A stretch of 64,000 nt of DNA from CAVSRC01 sp963730325 (GTDB lineage: Bacteria > Pseudomonadota > Alphaproteobacteria > Rhizobiales > Kaistiaceae). Below, piece after piece: positions 35,156-44,124 of the stretch (positions are counted from its first letter, which is position 1; every line of letters starts with the position of its first letter). A model generated the notes under the pieces. It made no database searches. It was not told where the DNA came from and saw only the letters and a list, made by a program, of their open reading frames with translations. A program made the translations under genes and the position numbers. The stretch is from positions 1 to 64,000 of the forward strand of contig CAVSRC010000008.1 in assembly GCA_963730325.1 (NCBI GenBank), given 5' to 3'.

Positions 35156-35713
35156 TCACTTGAGCTTGAGGCGCATGACATGGCGCCGCGTGCCGGTCAT
35201 GCCGAGGTCCGCAAAGCCGGCTTCGGCAAACACAGGGACGAAGCCCATGAAGCGGAAGCTCGGCGAGTCCGGATCGACCGGATAGGCCTCGACCACGGTC
35301 GCACCGTTTGCCCTTGCGTGATTGACGGCACCGGCGAGCAGCCGGCGCACCAGCCCGTCGCCTCTCAGCTTGCGCGGCACGTAGAAGCAGGTGAGCGACC
35401 AGATGATCTCGCCAGGCTCAGCCTCCGGGCCACCGAGCTTGCGGTGTGTCTCGCGCGGGGCGATCGACACCCATCCAACCGCCTCCTCGCCGCGGTAGGC
35501 GAGGAGCCCGACCGGCGTGCCGGCGGCGATGCGCTCCCTGATCATGCGCTTGCGCTCGGCCGGCGCCTGCAGCTTGGCCTCGGCGGCGGTGCGCCGCCAC
35601 ACCATGCACCAGCAATGCTTGGGCGCGCCGGGGCCTGAGAAGAAGCGCTCGAAGGCGTCCCAATTGGCATCGGTCACAGAACGGAAATCGAGGTCGTCGG
35701 ATGGATCGGGCAT
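35156..35713 (-). CDS. GNAT-family N-acetyltransferase
   Basis: A 185-residue acetyltransferase. The acetyl-CoA site is seen in SLTCFYVPRKLRGDGLVRRL near residues 109-128, where RGDG replaces the more typical Q/RGxGxG/A. An N-terminal region with HCWCMVWRR is typical of a subgroup of small GNATs. The substrate is unknown. The ATG at 35713 is preferred over an earlier one because it removes a basic stretch not found in the family. Confidence 0.85.
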   Translation of the reverse strand: MPDPSDDLDFRSVTDANWDAFERFFSGPGAPKHCWCMVWRRTAAEAKLQAPAERKRMIRERIAAGTPVGLLAYRGEEAVGWVSIAPRETHRKLGGPEAEPGEIIWSLTCFYVPRKLRGDGLVRRLLAGAVNHARANGATVVEAYPVDPDSPSFRFMGFVPVFAEAGFADLGMTGTRRHVMRLKLK

Positions 35714-35763
35714 CAGGCAAGGATGGCGCGCCCGGCGCGCTGGCGCCACCCGTTTCCGGCAGC

Positions 35764-36102
35764 CTATGGCGGCCGGCGGATGCTCATCAGATAGGCGGTC
35801 AGATCGGCGATGTCGTCGGGCGGAACGATCAGGTTCGGCATGTCGCGATGCGCGGTGCGGAAGAAGGCGAAGAGCGCGATCCGCGTCATGCCCTCGGCAT
35901 TGGCGATGTCCTGGAACGCCGGCACGCCGGGCTCGGGGCTCATGAAATGGCCGCGGTGCACCTCATGGCACTGGGCGCAGTTGGCCTCGGCATAGGCAAG
36001 GCCGCGCTCGGCCTCGCCGCGCTCCTGATTCTCGGCCAGCACCGGGCCGGCCGTCAGAACGGCGGCGGCCGCCAGAATCCACGCCTTGCCACTTTTCGCC
36101 AT
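35764..36102 (-). CDS. Small periplasmic c-type cytochrome
   Basis: A 112-residue cytochrome c. A signal peptide of about 23 residues ends at VLAEN. The haem-binding motif CAQCH lies at residues about 41-45, and a probable distal Met lies in HRDMPNLIV near residue 86. It is a class I monohaem protein that could carry electrons in the periplasm. It stands alone between a GNAT gene and a TPP enzyme, so its partner is unknown. Confidence 0.88.
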   Translation of the reverse strand: MAKSGKAWILAAAAVLTAGPVLAENQERGEAERGLAYAEANCAQCHEVHRGHFMSPEPGVPAFQDIANAEGMTRIALFAFFRTAHRDMPNLIVPPDDIADLTAYLMSIRRPP

Positions 36103-36156
36103 GGCACCATGGTGCGCCGATGGCCGGCCGCAGCCTTGATCCACGTCATGGCCTTG

Positions 36157-37833
36157 TCAGCGCCGGCCGCTGCCGCGGATCTCGGAGAGCGTGCGCGACG
36201 GGGTGATCGCTTCCGCATCAAAGGCAAGGTCGATGATCGCCGGCTGGGCCGAAGCCACGCAGCGCTCGAAGGCAGCGGCGAAATCTTCGGTTCTTCCGAC
36301 CGTCTCGCCGTGGCCGCCGCAGGCGCGGGCGAAGGCGGCGAAATCCGGGTTCTTGAGGTCGGTGGCGATCGGGCGGTCCGGATAGTGCCGCTCCTGATGC
36401 ATGCGGATGGTGCCGTGGATGCCGTTGTTGACGACCACGACGACGATGGCGGCACCCTCCTGCACCGCGGTCATAAATTCCTGCATGGTCATCTGGAAGT
36501 CGCCGTCGCCGGCGAAGACGACCACCATGCGCTCGGGATATTTCAGCTTGGCGGCAAGCCCCGCCGGCAGGCCGTAGCCCATCGAGCCGGAGGTCGGCGC
36601 AAGCTGGCTGCCATAGCGGCGATGGCGAAAGAAACGGTGCACCCAGACGGAATAGTTGCCGGCGGCGCTGGCGACGATGGCGTCTTGCGGCAGGCGCTCA
36701 CCGAGCCAGGCGACGATGCGGCTGAGCTGGACCGGGCCGGGATTTTCCACCGGCGCCGACCATGCAAGATAGTCGGCGTGCGCCGCCTCGGCGCTGCCTT
36801 CCCAGGAAATCGCGTTCGGCGGCTGCAACCCTTCCAGCGCCGCGGCGAAAGCGGTCGGGCTGGCGTTGATGGCGAGCGTCGGGCGATAGAGGCGGCCGAG
36901 CTCCTCGGCGCCCGGATGAACATGGACCAGCGTCTGACGCGGCTCCGGAATGTCGATCAGCCCATAGCCGGAGGACTGCATCTCGCTCATGCGCCCGCCG
37001 ATGAGGAGGAGCAGGTCCGCCTCCTTGACGCGGCGCGCCAGCGCCGGGTTGATGCCGACGCCGATATCGCCGGCATAGTTCGGGTGGGCGTGATCGAAGA
37101 GGCCCTGGCGGCGCCACGAGCAGCCGACGGGAAGTGCGAAACGCTCGGCAAAGCGCCTGAGGCCGGCGACCGCCGCCGCGCTCCAGCGCGACCCGCCGGC
37201 GATGACCAGAGGCCGTGTCGCCCGCCACAGCATCTTCTGCAATTCCGCCATCTGGGTGAGGCCGGGATAGGTCTCCACCTGCACCCAGGGACGCGGATTG
37301 GCGATCGCTGTCGTCTGGCGCAGCACATCCTCGGGCAGCGCCAGCACCACCGGGCCGGGGCGGCCGGCGGTCGCCTCGTAGAAGGCGCGGCTGACGGCCT
37401 CGCCAACGCGGTCGGCGCCGTCGATCTCCTCGATCCATTTCGCCATCTCGCCGAACATGCGGCGGAAGTCGATCTCCTGAAACGCCTCGCGCCCGCGCGC
37501 TGCGCGCCCGACCTGGCCGACGAAGACGATCATCGGGGTCGAATCCTGGCGGCCGACATGGATGCCGGCCGAGGCATTGGTGGCGCCCGGCCCGCGCGTC
37601 ACCATGAGGATGCCGGGGCGTCCGGTGAGCTTGCCCCAGGCTTCCGCCGCCATCGCCGCGCCGCCTTCCTGGCGGCACAGCGTCACGGCGATGGACGAAT
37701 CGCGGAGCGCATCGAGCAGCGCCAGATAGCTTTCGCCGGGAACGCAGAAGATGCGCTCGACGCCGTTTTGCTCGAGCGCCTCGGCGATCAGCCGCGCCGC
37801 CGTCGGCGGGTTCTCATTGCCGTCTGCCATCAC
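36157..37833 (-). CDS. Thiamine-pyrophosphate enzyme, acetolactate-synthase-like
   Basis: A 558-residue TPP-dependent enzyme with the three-domain acetolactate synthase fold. The activating Glu is in LCRQEGGAAMAAEA near residues 54-67, RGPGATNASAGIH follows, and the TPP/magnesium motif is GDGDFQMTMQEFMTAV near 450. No regulatory IlvH gene is adjacent and the substrate-pocket residues are not diagnostic, so it is probably not the biosynthetic acetolactate synthase; related enzymes include benzoylformate decarboxylases and oxalyl-CoA decarboxylases. It lies 3 bases after the hypothetical gene at 37837-38214 and is probably co-transcribed with it. Confidence 0.85.
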   Translation of the reverse strand: MMADGNENPPTAARLIAEALEQNGVERIFCVPGESYLALLDALRDSSIAVTLCRQEGGAAMAAEAWGKLTGRPGILMVTRGPGATNASAGIHVGRQDSTPMIVFVGQVGRAARGREAFQEIDFRRMFGEMAKWIEEIDGADRVGEAVSRAFYEATAGRPGPVVLALPEDVLRQTTAIANPRPWVQVETYPGLTQMAELQKMLWRATRPLVIAGGSRWSAAAVAGLRRFAERFALPVGCSWRRQGLFDHAHPNYAGDIGVGINPALARRVKEADLLLLIGGRMSEMQSSGYGLIDIPEPRQTLVHVHPGAEELGRLYRPTLAINASPTAFAAALEGLQPPNAISWEGSAEAAHADYLAWSAPVENPGPVQLSRIVAWLGERLPQDAIVASAAGNYSVWVHRFFRHRRYGSQLAPTSGSMGYGLPAGLAAKLKYPERMVVVFAGDGDFQMTMQEFMTAVQEGAAIVVVVVNNGIHGTIRMHQERHYPDRPIATDLKNPDFAAFARACGGHGETVGRTEDFAAAFERCVASAQPAIIDLAFDAEAITPSRTLSEIRGSGRR

Positions 37834-37836
37834 CCG

Positions 37837-38214
37837 CTACACGTCGGTAATGGTGACGACGCGGAAGGTGTGCATGACGCCGTCCTCGTCGCGGATCGAG
37901 ACGTATTCGCCCGGCGCGAAGCGGTGGGTGGCCAGCTTGAAGCCGGATTCATCGCCCTCGTCGCCGTCGATGTCGTAGTGGAAGCCCCAGCTGCCGCCCG
38001 GCCTGTGCACCAGGTGGCCGATATCCTCTTCCTCCGCCCCCCAGTTGCGTACCACGCGGCAGCGCTCCCGAAATTTGCGCCAGCCCTCCGGGTCGAGATG
38101 GCCGTCGGCGTCGAGTGGCGCGGTGAAGCGGTAGTAGTGGCGGTCGCTGCCGTCGGGGAATTCGGGGGTGCGGGCAAGGTTGAGCCGGATCGTCTTGAGG
38201 CCGCTCTCTGGCAT
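37837..38214 (-). CDS. Conserved-looking hypothetical protein beside the TPP enzyme
   Basis: A 125-residue soluble, acidic protein with no signal peptide. It begins MPESGLKTIRLNLARTPEFP and carries an RHYYRFTAPLDADG segment and GGSWGFHYDIDGDEGDESGF before a beta-rich end. I do not recognise a family or a catalytic motif. It immediately precedes the TPP enzyme by 3 bases on the same strand, suggesting coupled expression. Confidence 0.7.
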   Translation of the reverse strand: MPESGLKTIRLNLARTPEFPDGSDRHYYRFTAPLDADGHLDPEGWRKFRERCRVVRNWGAEEEDIGHLVHRPGGSWGFHYDIDGDEGDESGFKLATHRFAPGEYVSIRDEDGVMHTFRVVTITDV

Positions 38215-38341
38215 TTCTGCCTCCCGATGGTAACACGATGCACCGGCAGCCTAGCCGGCAGCCCGAGCGGGGACCAGCCGACAATTCCCCTCACCCGCGC
38301 CGGCCTGCTAGACTGCGGCTTGCCGACCAGGGAGGACGCCC

Positions 38342-39251
38342 GTGCCAGGCGGGAAATGGAGATTGCCAGCGGTTGTCGTGGCCGCGGCGCTGGCGATGGT
38401 GACGGCGGTCGCCCATGCCGAAGACGACTCAGACACCCCGGCATTTCCGACCACGGTGTTCGCCGACGGCGCCACCAGCGCCTCGGTCAGCGTCGGCGAT
38501 GTGACCGCGACGGTGCGCCTGCTGCGCGGCGCGACGCCCGATCCGGACAAGGACAAGGTGTGGCTGCAGGTCAAGGTCGGCATCCTGCCGGTCGCCGAGA
38601 CCTACGCCCCCGACGCCGGCTTCGACGTGCCCGAGGCGGAGGCGAGCATCGCCGAGATCGACCCGGGCAATCGCCACCGGGAAGTCTATTTCGCCGCCTA
38701 TACGGGCGGCGCCCATTGCTGCACCGACGTCGTCGTGGCGGAGGAGCAGCCGCATGGCTGGGTGACGGTCAAGGTCGGCGAATTCGACGGCGGCGGCGAC
38801 TATCTTCAGGACATCGACCATGACGGCCTGGCGGAGATCGTCACCGTCGACAACCGCTTCCTCTACACGTTCGATTGCTACGCCTGCAGCGCGGCGCCCC
38901 TGGTCGTCTATTCGGTGCGCAACGGCGCCGTCGTCGATGTCTCCACCGACCCGCGCTACCTCCCCGCGCATCGCGACTGGCTGGCCCAGCTCGAGAGACT
39001 CCATCGACCCCGCCGAACGCTGGACCTCGCCCGGCTTCCTCGCCGGATGGGTGGCGGCGAAGGTGCGTGTCGGCGACGGCGCGGATGCGTGGAAGCAATT
39101 GAGGGCGCATTGGGACTACACCCGCGACCCGGGCGAGGAGACCTGCCTGAGCGGCGCCGACATCGACGCCTGCCCGCAGGGCCAGGTCAGGGTGCTGAAG
39201 TTTCCCGACCGGCTGAAGCTGTTCCTCGACCGTAGCGGCTACGGCTCATAG
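38342..39251 (+). pseudogene. Secreted protein of unknown function, frameshifted
   Basis: The frame opens with a signal peptide ending at AVAHAED and continues through a beta-rich domain with Cys pairs (GGAHCCTDVV and FDCYACSAAPL) and a calcium-like DIDHDGLAEI loop. After LAQLE the frame is lost to an Arg-rich tail. The next frame continues sensibly as DSIDPAERWTSPGFLAGWV and ends at 39251. Removing one A near 38994-38997 (GAGAGAC to GAGGAC) joins both parts into a protein of about 302 residues. The function is unknown; the pattern suggests a periplasmic or surface protein. Confidence 0.8.
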
Positions 39252-39272
39252 ATGGCGGGACAAGGACGACAG

Positions 39273-39948
39273 ATGGCACGCGCACACGAGCCGGTCTTCG
39301 CCGCGGACGAGCCGGTATGCCCGCGCTGTCTGAAGCCGCTGCCGCTGTGCATCTGCGACGAGATCCGGCCGGTCGCCAACCGGACCGCGCTGGTCATCCT
39401 CCAGCACCCGCAGGAGCAGGACCGGCTGCTCGGCACCGCCCGCCTCGCCGCACAACAGTTCACGCAAGCGACGCTGCGCGTCGGCCTGTCCTGGCCGAGC
39501 CTCGCCAAGGCCCTCGGCCGCTCCGGCCGATCCGAAACGCTGGGCGACGCTCTTCCTCGGCTCGACGCGCGCCGCCGACTTCCCGCAGACAAGCGAGGTC
39601 GCCGCCTTCGACCGCAAGGGCGCGGCGCTCGCCGATCAGGAAGCAGCCCTTGCCGGGATCGAGGGCGTCATCCTGCTCGACGGGACGTGGAGCCAGGCCA
39701 AGACGCTGTGGTGGCGCAATGCCTGGCTGCTCAAGGGCAGGCGCATCGCGCTCAAGCCGCGGCACCCGTCGCTCTATGGCAAACGCCGGCGCGAGGCGCG
39801 GCGCGAGGGCCTGTCGACCCTCGAGGCGGCGGGGCTGGTGCTCGCCCGCCTGGAAGACCGGCAGGAGATCGAGGCGGCTGCGACGGCAACCTTCCGCCGC
39901 ATGCTGGCGCGCTACGACAGCGCCACGCAACAGATGCGCGCCGATTGA
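39273..39948 (+). pseudogene. DTW-domain tRNA-uridine aminocarboxypropyltransferase, frameshifted
   Basis: The N-terminal zinc-like motif VCPRCLKPLPLCICDE is typical of DTW-domain (TapT/Tsr3-like) enzymes, which add the acp group to uridine in tRNA. The family core continues in another frame: LFLGSTRAADFP, VILLDGTWSQAKTLWW and ALKPRHPSLYGKRRREARRE. One extra G in the CTCCGGCCGATCC context at 39523-39528 breaks the reading. Restored length is about 224 residues. The ATG at 39273 has AAGGA upstream and is preferred to one at 39252 that overlaps the preceding stop. Confidence 0.85.
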
Positions 39949-39999
39949 CCGCGGTCGACGGCTGTCATTGAATCGCCTCGACCGCAGGAGGTTCAAGCC

Positions 40000-40677
40000 A
40001 TGCCGTTCCGTAACCGCAGGGACGCCGGGGCGCGTCTGGCGGCCGCGCTCGGTCGCTACGGGAGCGAGAGCCCGGTGGTGCTCGCCCTGCCGCGCGGCGG
40101 CGTTCCGGTCGCGGCCGAGATCGCCACCGCCCTGGCCGCGCCGCTCGACCTCGTCCTCGTGCGCAAGATCGGTGTGCCTTTCCAGAAGGAGCTGGCGATG
40201 GGCGCCGTCGTCGACGGCGGCCAGCCAATCGTCGTGCGCAACGAGGACGTGATCGCGTTCGCCGACATTTCCGAAGCAGCGTTCCAGGCGGTCTGCGACG
40301 CGGAACTTGCCGAGATCGAACGGCGGCGGCGCCTCTACGCCGGCGAGCGCCCGCCGGTCGCGGTCGCCGGTCACACCGTGATCGTCGTCGATGACGGGCT
40401 GGCGACGGGCGCCACCATGAAGGCGGCACTGCGCGCGTTGAGGACGCGCGCGCCCCGGCGTCTGGTGATGGCGGTGCCTGTGGCGCCCGCCGACACGCTG
40501 GCCGACATGGCAAGCGAGGCCGACGATATCGTCTGTCTCGAAACCCCGGAGATCTTCGGCGCCATCGGCGCCTTCTATGACGACTTCCGGCAGATCGCCG
40601 ACGGGGAGGTGATCGCGTTGCTCAAGGCTTGCGCCAGACGGTCGGCGGCGGCAGAGGAAACGACAACAAAAGACTGA
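40000..40677 (+). CDS. Phosphoribosyltransferase-domain protein
   Basis: A 225-residue protein with a type I phosphoribosyltransferase fold. The PRPP loop is VIVVDDGLATGATMKAAL near residues 127-144, and VVLALPRGGVPVAAEIA lies near the N-terminus. Stand-alone members of this group are of unknown substrate. An excellent AGGAGG ribosome site stands 9 bases before the ATG. It ends convergent to a sugar ABC ATPase gene, and the 212 bases between hold no gene I can support. Confidence 0.85.
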   Translation: MPFRNRRDAGARLAAALGRYGSESPVVLALPRGGVPVAAEIATALAAPLDLVLVRKIGVPFQKELAMGAVVDGGQPIVVRNEDVIAFADISEAAFQAVCDAELAEIERRRRLYAGERPPVAVAGHTVIVVDDGLATGATMKAALRALRTRAPRRLVMAVPVAPADTLADMASEADDIVCLETPEIFGAIGAFYDDFRQIADGEVIALLKACARRSAAAEETTTKD

Positions 40678-40889
40678 AGCAAAGATGCGGCTGGTACGAG
40701 CAGGCTCGCAATGAAACCGTCTGGTTCGCGGCGCCGCGGCCGCCCCTCCGGACTCGGCCCGTTGCGCTGGGTAAGCCACCAGCCGGATATGGTGAACCTG
40801 TCCGGAACGATCTCGCTCTAGACGGATTTCGTTGCACACGCCTGCGGTTGGTGGATCGGAGCAGGTCGGCGATCCGTCGCTGTGGAATC

Positions 40890-41996
40890 CTACTCGCTGA
40901 TTCCGAGCAGCGCTTTCTCACTCTTTCGGTCGAACAGATAAAGTCGGTCCAGCGGAAAGGTTGCGTGGACGGATTCGCCCTCCTGCAGACGCACCTTACC
41001 GGCCACCAGCGCGCTCAACCGCTTGTTGGAGGCTAGCTTGGCGCGTACCAGCGTCGTATGGCCAAGCGGCTCGACCGTGTCCACCGTGCCGGCGATACTG
41101 AGAAGCTCACCCGCGGCGGGCCGGTCAGAAAAGACGATGTGTTCCGGTCGCACGCCAACGGTAATCCCGCCATCGCCGGCGCGCGCCAGTGCCGCGCGAA
41201 CCTCGCCTTCGATGGTCAAGGTCGTCTGCTCATCGGTCAGCAAGATGCCGCCATCCGCTGCACGGCCGTCGAGAAAGTTCATCGGCGGGCTGCCGATGAA
41301 GCTCGCGACATAGGCATTTGTCGGCTGTTCGTACAGTTCCGTCGGGCTGCCCACCTGCTGGATGCGACCATTGCGCATCACCACGATGCGGTCGCCCATG
41401 CTCAGCGCCTCGACCTGGTCGTGGGTGACATAGAAGGTCGTCACCGCGAGCCGCTCTTGCAGCTTGATGATCTCCGCGCGCATCTCCATGCGCAACGCCG
41501 CGTCGAGATTGGAAAGCGGCTCGTCCATCAGGAACACGCGCGGCTCGCGCACGATCGCCCGGCCCAGCGCCACCCGCTGGCGCTGGCCGCCTGACAGTTC
41601 ACGCGGGCGCCGGTGAAGGATCGGCTCGATGCCGAGGATCTGTGCTGCCTCGCGCACGCGCCGCTCGATCTGGTCCTTGGGCGTCTTTCGCAGCCGCATG
41701 CCGAAGGCCATGTTGGAGAAGACGTTCAGGTGCGGAAACAACGCGTAGTTCTGGAACACCATCGCTACGTCGCGCTTGTGCGGCAGTTCCTCGGTCACGT
41801 CCTGGTCGTCAAACAGCACCTGCCCTTCGGAGGCGACCTCGAGACCGGCGATCACCCGCATGGTCGTCGTCTTGCCGCAGCCCGACGGCCCGACGAAGAC
41901 GATGAATTCGCCGTCCTCGGTGGTGAGCGAGAAATCCTCGACGGCGACAACCTCGCCGTAGCGCTTCCAAAGGTGACGAAGCTCTACCTTGGCCAT
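40890..41996 (-). CDS. Sugar-type ABC transporter ATP-binding protein (UgpC/MalK family)
   Basis: A 368-residue CUT1-family ATPase. Walker A is FVGPSGCGKTTTM near residues 33-45, the signature is LSGGQRQRVALGRAI near 135, and Walker B is VFLMDEPLSNLD near 157, followed by the switch region YVTHDQVEALSM. The C-terminal OB-type regulatory domain (GVRPEHIVF onward) is typical of MalK/UgpC. It is transcribed away from the binding protein and permeases at 42.4-45.9 kb and supplies energy to that importer. Confidence 0.93.
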   Translation of the reverse strand: MAKVELRHLWKRYGEVVAVEDFSLTTEDGEFIVFVGPSGCGKTTTMRVIAGLEVASEGQVLFDDQDVTEELPHKRDVAMVFQNYALFPHLNVFSNMAFGMRLRKTPKDQIERRVREAAQILGIEPILHRRPRELSGGQRQRVALGRAIVREPRVFLMDEPLSNLDAALRMEMRAEIIKLQERLAVTTFYVTHDQVEALSMGDRIVVMRNGRIQQVGSPTELYEQPTNAYVASFIGSPPMNFLDGRAADGGILLTDEQTTLTIEGEVRAALARAGDGGITVGVRPEHIVFSDRPAAGELLSIAGTVDTVEPLGHTTLVRAKLASNKRLSALVAGKVRLQEGESVHATFPLDRLYLFDRKSEKALLGISE

Positions 41997-42397
41997 GCGC
42001 GCACCCCTTATCGGCGGCGTTCATGCGCAGGGGCATCGCCGCTCCGTTTTTGGTTTGCCTGCGATAATCTTTGCACCGGCACGCCGGTGCTGTCTACACG
42101 CGATCCCAGCGATTGCGCCCCTTTGAGCGTTGCCGCTACGGCCCTTGCGCGGCCGAGTCTGATTGACCCGGAACGAGATCGAGTTTAGTTTTTTTGCGTT
42201 TCGATCGTTCAACCGAAAGGGGGATGAACGCCTCGAAAATTCTTCGCGGTCCCGCGTCGCCATCGTCGAGACAGGCATGGCCGAACGGCGCCGCGAGCGG
42301 TTTCCGACACCGTCTTCAACAAACCGAACGTTGCCAGGCACGACCCGGGCATACGCACGGCGGTACCTGGAGCGCAAAAAAGTGGAGGAAATTCATC
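41997..42397. promoter_or_regulatory. 401-base divergent regulatory region of the sugar ABC locus
   Basis: This gap separates the divergent ATPase and binding-protein genes. Around 42183-42215 an AT-rich stretch (GTTTAGTTTTTTTGCG, then TTTCGATCGTT) stands out from the GC-rich surroundings and may hold promoters and an operator. Short open frames here give no family-like peptides and the upstream extension of the binding-protein frame is not protein-like, so I call no gene. GTGGAGGAA near the right end is the ribosome site for the gene at 42398. Confidence 0.45.
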
Positions 42398-44050
42398 ATG
42401 ACAAAACAGCATGACGTCGACACCAAGCTCGACGGTCTGCTGCGCTCCTATCTGCGCGGCAAGATCGATCGCCGCCAATTCCTTACAATGGGCGTGGCGG
42501 CCGGCTTGTCGGCGACCGCGCTTGGTCGGTTGATACGTCCGACGCCCGCATGGGCGGCCGACATGCTCGAAAGCGATCCGGTGTCGCCCTACGAATCGCC
42601 GATCACGCCGGAGCGCGTCGAATTCCTGAAGTCGAAGCCCTATAAGGGCCAGACCATCAACGTCCTGGTCTGCAAGATCACGGTCGGCGATTGCGTGAAA
42701 TACCATGCGCCGCACTGGGAAGAGGCGACCGGCGGCAAGGTGAACATCGCCGAAGTGCCGATCGAGACCTTGCACCAGCAGATCTTCTCGGATCTGGCCA
42801 GCGGACTGGGCAAATACGACGCCTACATGCCCGGCGCCTGGTTCTATGGCGACTTCTTCCAGGCGGACAAGCCCTACATCGTCCCGATCGACCAGTGGAT
42901 CTCCGATCCCAAGCATGCCTACTGGGATCCGGGCGAGTGGCTGCCCTCGATCAAGAAGCTCTATTCATGGGACGGCAAGATCTACGGCGGCCCGGCCGAC
43001 GCCGACGGGCAAGCGCTCTACTATCGCCGCGACCTCTTCGCCGACAAGGACATCCAGGCGAAGTTCAAGGCCAAGTATAACTACGACCTGCCCACGCCGC
43101 CGACGACAATGGCGCAATACCATGACGTCTGCGACTTCTTCACCGGATGGGACTGGAACGGCGACGGCAAGGACGACTGGGGCCTGTCGCTGCATGCCAA
43201 GGTCAACGAGCAGGGCTTCTTCCACTTCCTGACGCTGTCGGCGCCCTTCGTCATCTCGCCGGATAACAAGTACTACTTCTTCAATCCGGACACGATGAAG
43301 CCGCTGATAAACTCGGAAGGCCACCTCAAGGCGCTGGAAGACTACGTCAGGTTCCTCGCCAACGGGCCCAAGGAGCAGATCGCGTGGACGCTCGGCCAGG
43401 GCTGGAACCTCTTCCTCGCCGGCAATTCGGCGACCGAGCCGACATGGGGCGACCTGCCGACGCTGGCCCAGGATCCGAAAACCTCGAAGGTCCAGGGCAA
43501 GATGGGCGCAGCCCCTCTGCCCGGCACAACGGAAGCGTTCAACCCGATCACCGGCGAGTGGAAGAAGTACGACCTCAACCAGGTCGGCAACACCAACGGT
43601 GGCAGCTGGCACCTGGTCATCTCGAGCTTCTCGAAGAAGCAGGAGATGGTCTACGACTTCCTCTCCTTCATGGCGAACAAGAAGAACGCCCTGTGGGAGG
43701 TGGCGACCGGCTGGACCGGCGTGCAGCCCGGCTTCAAGTTCGAGTACTTCCCGCCGGACGGCTCGGGCGATCCCAAGCAGTGGGTCGCTCTCGGTTGGAA
43801 CGAGGACGACGCGGTCAACTACCTCAGCGGCTACTACAAGGCGCTGGCCGCGCCGGTGCAGCAGGAATACCTGCGCATTCCGGGTGCCGCGGAATACTGG
43901 CACGAGCTCGACATCAATCTGTCGGCCGTGCTCGGCGGCCAGATGGAGCCGAAGGCCGCGCTCGACGCCACCGCCGATGCTTGGGAAAAGATTACCGACC
44001 GCTACGGGCGCGAGGCGCAGAAGAAGCTCTACCAGGCGTCGTTCGCCTAG
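42398..44050 (+). CDS. Sugar-type ABC transporter substrate-binding protein, Tat-exported
   Basis: A 550-residue extracytoplasmic solute-binding protein of family 1, longer than most members. The export signal has a twin-arginine motif, DRRQFLTMG near residues 24-32, followed by a hydrophobic stretch ending at PAWAAD, so it is probably secreted folded through Tat. Later landmarks include GLGKYDAYMPGAWFYGDFF, DGKIYGGPADADGQALYYRR and GGSWHLVISSFSKKQ. The ligand is unknown: no catabolic enzyme is present in the locus. A stable hairpin follows its stop. Confidence 0.9.
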   Translation: MTKQHDVDTKLDGLLRSYLRGKIDRRQFLTMGVAAGLSATALGRLIRPTPAWAADMLESDPVSPYESPITPERVEFLKSKPYKGQTINVLVCKITVGDCVKYHAPHWEEATGGKVNIAEVPIETLHQQIFSDLASGLGKYDAYMPGAWFYGDFFQADKPYIVPIDQWISDPKHAYWDPGEWLPSIKKLYSWDGKIYGGPADADGQALYYRRDLFADKDIQAKFKAKYNYDLPTPPTTMAQYHDVCDFFTGWDWNGDGKDDWGLSLHAKVNEQGFFHFLTLSAPFVISPDNKYYFFNPDTMKPLINSEGHLKALEDYVRFLANGPKEQIAWTLGQGWNLFLAGNSATEPTWGDLPTLAQDPKTSKVQGKMGAAPLPGTTEAFNPITGEWKKYDLNQVGNTNGGSWHLVISSFSKKQEMVYDFLSFMANKKNALWEVATGWTGVQPGFKFEYFPPDGSGDPKQWVALGWNEDDAVNYLSGYYKALAAPVQQEYLRIPGAAEYWHELDINLSAVLGGQMEPKAALDATADAWEKITDRYGREAQKKLYQASFA

Positions 44051-44061
44051 ACTGACGATCT

Positions 44062-44090
44062 GGTCCGCGGCGGCACGCCCGCCGCGGACC
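44062..44090 (+). other. 12-bp hairpin after the binding-protein gene
   Basis: Arms GGTCCGCGGCGG and CCGCCGCGGACC with a five-base loop lie 11 bases past the stop codon, without a T run. In ABC operons such hairpins usually stabilise the mRNA of the highly expressed binding protein or partly stop transcription before the permease genes. Confidence 0.6.
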
Positions 44091-44124
44091 TTCAACAACA
44101 GGAAGACCCGTAGGGGGAGGCATC

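Noticed and set aside
36157..37833. Biosynthetic acetolactate synthase (ilvB)
   Set aside because: The fold fits, but there is no ilvH or ilvC neighbour and no diagnostic residues, so only a general TPP-enzyme call is justified.
35701..38823. A 1040-codon open frame on the + strand
   Set aside because: It runs antisense through the cytochrome, TPP enzyme and hypothetical genes, whose protein motifs are clear on the other strand. Its translation is Arg/Gly/Asp-rich without any domain, as expected for the mirror of GC-rich genes.
40678..40889. A gene in the gap between the phosphoribosyltransferase and the sugar ATPase
   Set aside because: Short frames on both strands show no ribosome site, no domain and composition unlike neighbours; the gap is the meeting point of convergent genes.
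42163..42414. An 83-codon open frame before the sugar binding-protein gene
   Set aside because: Its composition is not protein-like, it overlaps the binding-protein ribosome site, and no family resemblance to a regulator could be seen.
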